From: an uncultured Bacteroidota bacterium
GTDB taxonomy: Bacteria; Bacteroidota; Bacteroidia; Chitinophagales; Chitinophagaceae
Direction of reading: 5' to 3'
Length of the DNA stretch: 64,000 bases
Assembly: GCA_903839875.1 (NCBI GenBank)
Contig: CAIMDZ010000217.1
Coordinates: 1 to 64,000 of the forward strand
Under the pieces are notes generated by a model. The model saw only the letters and a program-made list of their open reading frames with translations, ran no database searches and was not told where the DNA came from. A program made the position numbers and the translations under genes. Below are positions 60,586-64,000 of the stretch, piece after piece (position 1 is the first letter of the stretch; each line of letters starts with the position of its first letter).

Positions 60586-61743
60586 ATGCCATTTTACCAT
60601 ACACTTGGAAAAATTCCAGACAAAAGACATATTGTTTCCAGACAGCCAAACGGGCAATTATACCAGGAAGAATTAGTAGGCACCCAGGGCTTCGCGGGTT
60701 TGTCTTCACTGGTTTACCACCTTTATCCGCCTACGCGCGTAAAACAAAAAGGGGCGCCATATCCGGTACAACCAAAAATAGCCGTAGAAAATGGCCTGAA
60801 TGCCATGAGTTTCCTGGGTTTTAACCTGCCTTCGGAACCGGATTACCTGAAAAGCAGAAAGACCCTTTTTGTGAACCAGGCAATGCATATAGGGCTTGCT
60901 GCACCTCAATATGCGACCCCATATTTTTATAAAAACGCCGATGCGGACGAAATGCTTTTTGTTCACAAAGGCAGCGGTACTGTGCATACGATGTATGGCG
61001 ATCTGTCGTTTCAGTATGGCGATTATATTGTAATTCCCAGGGGGACGGTTTATAAAATATCTTTTGATACAACAGATAACCGGCTGCTGTATATAGAATC
61101 ATTCGATCCGATTTTTACACCGAGGAGATACAGGAATGATTTCGGCCAGCTACTGGAACATGCTCCGTTTTGTGAACGCGATATTAAGCGCCCCCAAAAC
61201 CTGCAGACATTTGATGAAATGGGTGAATTTGACATTTTCATCAAAAAGAAAGGAGTCATGTTCCCTTACGTTTATGCCAATCATCCTTTTGATGTTGCAG
61301 GTTGGGACGGCTACCATTATCCGTATACCTTTTCTATTTTCAATTTCGAACCGATTACCGGCAGGATACATATGCCGCCGCCAATACACCAGACATTTGA
61401 AAGCAGGAATTTTGTGGTTTGCTCATTTGTGCCCAGGCTCTATGATTATCACCCGCTGGCCATTCCCGCTCCGTACCACCACAGTAATATAGATAGTGAT
61501 GAAATACTCTACTATGTGGATGGGGATTTCATGAGCCGGAATAATATTACGCAAGGCCAGTTTACACTGCACCCCGGCGGCATCCCGCACGGTCCGCATC
61601 CGGGAGCAATAGAAAGAAGCATAGGACAGAAAGAAACCAAAGAGCTGGCAGTAATGATAGACCCTTTCAACCCGGTAATGGTAACAGAAGAAGCGCTGAA
61701 AATAGAAGTAAACGACTATTATAAATCATGGCTAACTAATTAA
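60586..61743 (+). CDS. hmgA: Homogentisate 1,2-dioxygenase
   Basis: Opens the homogentisate ring to maleylacetoacetate, with Fe(II) and O2, in the tyrosine/phenylalanine catabolic route. 385 residues. Landmarks: LGKIPDKRHI near the start, LGFNLPSEPDYLKSRKTLF, the iron-site region APYHHSNIDSDEILYYVDGD with its His and Glu, and LHPGGIPHGPHPGA with the other His. The shorter length is like the bacterial HGD-like group without the longer N-terminus of the mammalian enzyme. The hppD ATG follows 11 bases after the stop. Confidence 0.92.
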   Translation: MPFYHTLGKIPDKRHIVSRQPNGQLYQEELVGTQGFAGLSSLVYHLYPPTRVKQKGAPYPVQPKIAVENGLNAMSFLGFNLPSEPDYLKSRKTLFVNQAMHIGLAAPQYATPYFYKNADADEMLFVHKGSGTVHTMYGDLSFQYGDYIVIPRGTVYKISFDTTDNRLLYIESFDPIFTPRRYRNDFGQLLEHAPFCERDIKRPQNLQTFDEMGEFDIFIKKKGVMFPYVYANHPFDVAGWDGYHYPYTFSIFNFEPITGRIHMPPPIHQTFESRNFVVCSFVPRLYDYHPLAIPAPYHHSNIDSDEILYYVDGDFMSRNNITQGQFTLHPGGIPHGPHPGAIERSIGQKETKELAVMIDPFNPVMVTEEALKIEVNDYYKSWLTN

Positions 61744-61754
61744 TAAATCACAAA

Positions 61755-62912
61755 ATGCGAACACCTGATCTGAAAAACGTAACAAATTATAATTATGGAA
61801 TTGAAAAGATTTTCGAGACGGCAGAAGACTTTCTTCCAATAAACGGTACAGACTATGTAGAACTATATGTAGGGAATGCGAAGCAGGCAGCACACTTCTA
61901 TAAGACCGCTTTTGGCTTTCAATCCCTGGCTTATGCGGGATTGGAAACAGGGGTACGCGACAGGGTATCCTATGTGCTGAAACAAGATAAAATAAGACTT
62001 GTTTTGACAACACCATTACGTTCTGAAGGGCCGATAGCTGAGCACATAAAGAAGCATGGTGATGGTGTAAAGGTAATTGCTTTATGGGTGGAAGATGCCA
62101 GAAAGGCATTTGCCGAAACTACTAAGCGCGGAGCAAAGGTTTGCTTTGAACCAATGGAGGAAGGCGACGATAACGGAGAAGTAATAAAAGCAGCCATACA
62201 TACCTATGGCGATACCATTCATGTTTTTGTAGAGCGAAAGAATTACACCGGTATTTTCCTGCCAGGCTACTCAGCCTGGGAATCTGATTATAACCCCACG
62301 CCTGTGAACCTCAGATACATTGATCATATGGTAGGTAATGTGGAACTCGGGGCTATGAATACATGGGCTGATTTTTATAAAAATGTAATGGGCTTTTCGA
62401 ATATTGTCACCTTTGATGATAAAGACATTTCGACGAAGTATACCGCCTTAATGAGCAAGGTGATGGCGAATGGAAACGGAAGGATAAAATTCCCAATCAA
62501 TGAACCGGCTATGGGTATAAAAAAATCGCAGATAGAAGAATATCTTGATTACTATGAAGGACCCGGTTGCCAGCATATAGCCGTAGCAACAGATGATATA
62601 GTTTTTACAGTTTCGGAAATGCGTAAAAGAGGAGTTGAGTTTCTGCATGTTCCCGGAACTTATTACGACTCTGTGTTGCAACGCGTAGGCACTATATCCG
62701 AGGACCTGGAAACATTGAAATACCTGGGCATCATGGTAGACAGGGATGAGGAGGGTTACCTGCTGCAAATCTTTACAAAGCCAGTAGAGGACAGGCCTAC
62801 TTTATTCTTTGAAATCATACAACGAAAGGGGGCAAAATCATTTGGGAAAGGCAATTTCCAGGCACTATTTGAATCCATAGAAGCAGAGCAGGAGAGGAGA
62901 GGAACGCTTTAG
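61755..62912 (+). CDS. hppD: 4-hydroxyphenylpyruvate dioxygenase
   Basis: Converts 4-hydroxyphenylpyruvate to homogentisate, the substrate of the preceding gene. 385 residues in two vicinal-oxygen-chelate halves. The iron ligands are in RYIDHMVGNV (His), GPGCQHIAVATDDI (His) and LFFEIIQRKGAKSFGKGNF (Glu), the last with the family's C-terminal gate helix EAEQERRGTL. KFPINEPA is the substrate-contact strand. It is in one operon with hmgA. Confidence 0.95.
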   Translation: MRTPDLKNVTNYNYGIEKIFETAEDFLPINGTDYVELYVGNAKQAAHFYKTAFGFQSLAYAGLETGVRDRVSYVLKQDKIRLVLTTPLRSEGPIAEHIKKHGDGVKVIALWVEDARKAFAETTKRGAKVCFEPMEEGDDNGEVIKAAIHTYGDTIHVFVERKNYTGIFLPGYSAWESDYNPTPVNLRYIDHMVGNVELGAMNTWADFYKNVMGFSNIVTFDDKDISTKYTALMSKVMANGNGRIKFPINEPAMGIKKSQIEEYLDYYEGPGCQHIAVATDDIVFTVSEMRKRGVEFLHVPGTYYDSVLQRVGTISEDLETLKYLGIMVDRDEEGYLLQIFTKPVEDRPTLFFEIIQRKGAKSFGKGNFQALFESIEAEQERRGTL

Positions 62913-62932
62913 TTGATTGGTCTCCGCCTTCG

Positions 62933-62994
62933 CTGAAATAGCTTCGGCGGACGAAGGATAGGTTGATAGGTTGATAGGTTGATTTTCGGAGGGA
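62933..62994. repeat. Dispersed hairpin and TTGATAGG octamers
   Basis: TCCGCC (62933-62938) and GGCGGA (62956-62961) flank a repeat containing GCTGAAATAGC. It is directly followed by GGTTGATA repeated (62971-62994), the same 8-bp unit class as the array upstream of dnaG. Nothing else is seen in the 335-bp gap before paaA. Confidence 0.65.
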
Positions 62995-63247
62995 CTTATA
63001 ATAACGTGTTTTGCAAATAGCGGACCCTTGATAATATAATTATACGAGCACAGAAGAGCTACGCTCGGGTATTTGCAAACCTTTTCGTCAGCATGACAAA
63101 AGCGAGGAATAGAATAAGCGCGGGTTATGTCATTTATATATTTTTGGCTGTTCATAGGTTGGGAGATCAGGATGACAGGTTGAAAGGTGGAATTGAAATG
63201 GTTTTATTTTTTTTGTTTAATGGAAATTGAAAAAATATTTTTTATCA

Positions 63248-64000
63248 ATGGAACAAATTGAAAAGGCTGGTATTTCGGATGATATAATGCTGAAGAATTT
63301 TGAAACAAAAATTGAAAACGGTGATTCTATTGAACCAAGGGATTACATGCCTGAAGGTTACAGGAAGCACCTTATCAGGCAAATATCACAGCACGCCCAC
63401 TCGGAGGTAATAGGTATGCAACCCGAAGGGAACTGGATTACGCGTGCTCCCAGCCTAAGGGCCAGACAGATATTACTGGCAAAGATCCAGGATGAAGGTG
63501 GACATGGTTTATATTTATACAGCGCTGCTGAAACTCTTGGGATATCAAGGGCTGAAATGATAGACCAACTCCATACCGGGAAAGCGAAGTATTCCAACAT
63601 TTTTAATTATCCGGCCATTACCTGGGCCGATATAGGCGCAATAGGATGGCTGGTGGATGGGGCAGCAATTGTTAACCAGGTTTCGCTGCAGCGTACTTCC
63701 TATGGCCCGTATAGCAGGGCTATGGTACGTATATGCAAGGAGGAAAGTTTTCACCAGCGCCAGGGTTATGAGATAATGGCGAAACTGATGAAGGGTACAA
63801 AAGATCAGCAGGAAATGGCGCAGGATGCCATGAACCGCTGGTGGTGGCCTTCTTTAATGATGTTTGGCCCTCATGACAGTGACTCTCCGCATACAGGTAA
63901 TGCATTCAAATGGAAAATCAAGCGGCATTCAAATGATGAGTTACGGCATAGATTCATTGACAAAACCGTGCAGCAGGCAGAAGTGATAGGTCTTGCCATA
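63248..64000 (+). CDS. paaA: 1,2-phenylacetyl-CoA epoxidase subunit PaaA (partial)
   Basis: First 251 residues of the catalytic subunit of the phenylacetyl-CoA monooxygenase; the frame runs off the window. [20 protein letters not shown] then [19 protein letters not shown] and the di-iron ligand clusters [11 protein letters not shown] and [15 protein letters not shown] match the family closely, as does [20 protein letters not shown]. The enzyme epoxidises the ring of phenylacetyl-CoA in aerobic catabolism. The ATG follows an A/T-rich leader. Subunits PaaB-E should lie just outside. Confidence 0.95.
   Translation, partial: MEQIEKAGISDDIMLKNFETKIENGDSIEPRDYMPEGYRKHLIRQISQHAHSEVIGMQPEGNWITRAPSLRARQILLAKIQDEGGHGLYLYSAAETLGISRAEMIDQLHTGKAKYSNIFNYPAITWADIGAIGWLVDGAAIVNQVSLQRTSYGPYSRAMVRICKEESFHQRQGYEIMAKLMKGTKDQQEMAQDAMNRWWWPSLMMFGPHDSDSPHTGNAFKWKIKRHSNDELRHRFIDKTVQQAEVIGLAI

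Overview
The window looks like the chromosome of a member of the Bacteroidota, most likely a Chitinophagaceae-type gliding or environmental bacterium. The support is internal. Three very large secreted proteins end in a type IX secretion (T9SS) C-terminal sorting domain. There are a carboxypeptidase-regulatory-domain TonB receptor, FadL-, OmpA- and TolC-type outer membrane proteins, and Bacteroidota lipoprotein and DUF families. Start codons have almost no Shine-Dalgarno sequences, and many genes have a TAnnTTTG-like -7 box. No rRNA, tRNA or CRISPR array was seen.

Layout. 1-11300: DEAD-box helicase, acyl-CoA synthetase, a J-domain-like coiled-coil protein, prolyl-tRNA synthetase, a Gly/Tyr-rich exported protein, a FadL-like porin and a relic REP-associated transposase. 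11780-18784: a 2334-residue PKD/Ig-like T9SS adhesin. 19642-22949: an intact IS1595/ISXO2-type mobile element of 3308 bp with perfect 24-bp inverted ends and an 8-bp target duplication. It carries about seven passenger genes, including two microproteins of 31 and 45 residues. 23100-35250: flavin oxidoreductase, cyclic-nucleotide-gated channel, PIG-L deacetylase, a beta-propeller T9SS protein, ruvX and dnaG. 35400-36130: a HepT/MntA toxin-antitoxin pair whose toxin frame carries an in-frame amber codon. 36400-50770: TonB receptor with a DUF3347 lipoprotein, ABC-F protein, thymidine kinase, TolC, inositol-phosphatase-like protein, tsaD, trmN6-like methyltransferase, a NYN+LOTUS RNase-like protein and a transaldolase-like aldolase. 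51350-60306: a membrane/TPR protein, then a second T9SS adhesin paired with an OmpA-type anchor. 60586-64000: aerobic aromatic catabolism (hmgA, hppD and the start of paaA).

How parts work together. hppD and hmgA carry out consecutive steps of tyrosine degradation, and paaA begins a phenylacetate operon. The T9SS adhesins with the OmpA partner suggest a surface-exposed, adhesive lifestyle. ProS, DnaG, RuvX, TsaD, TrmN6 and Tdk are housekeeping genes scattered between accessory loci.

The most unusual material is in the gaps between genes. Arrays of degenerate 7- or 8-bp units (for example TTGANNNG x10 upstream of dnaG and AACTGNN x7 after tdk), REP-like hairpins and a palindromic dispersed repeat occur in many intergenic spaces. 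Together with the passenger-loaded IS they are the main candidates for under-described biology. All family calls rest on motif recognition by eye; no database search was run.
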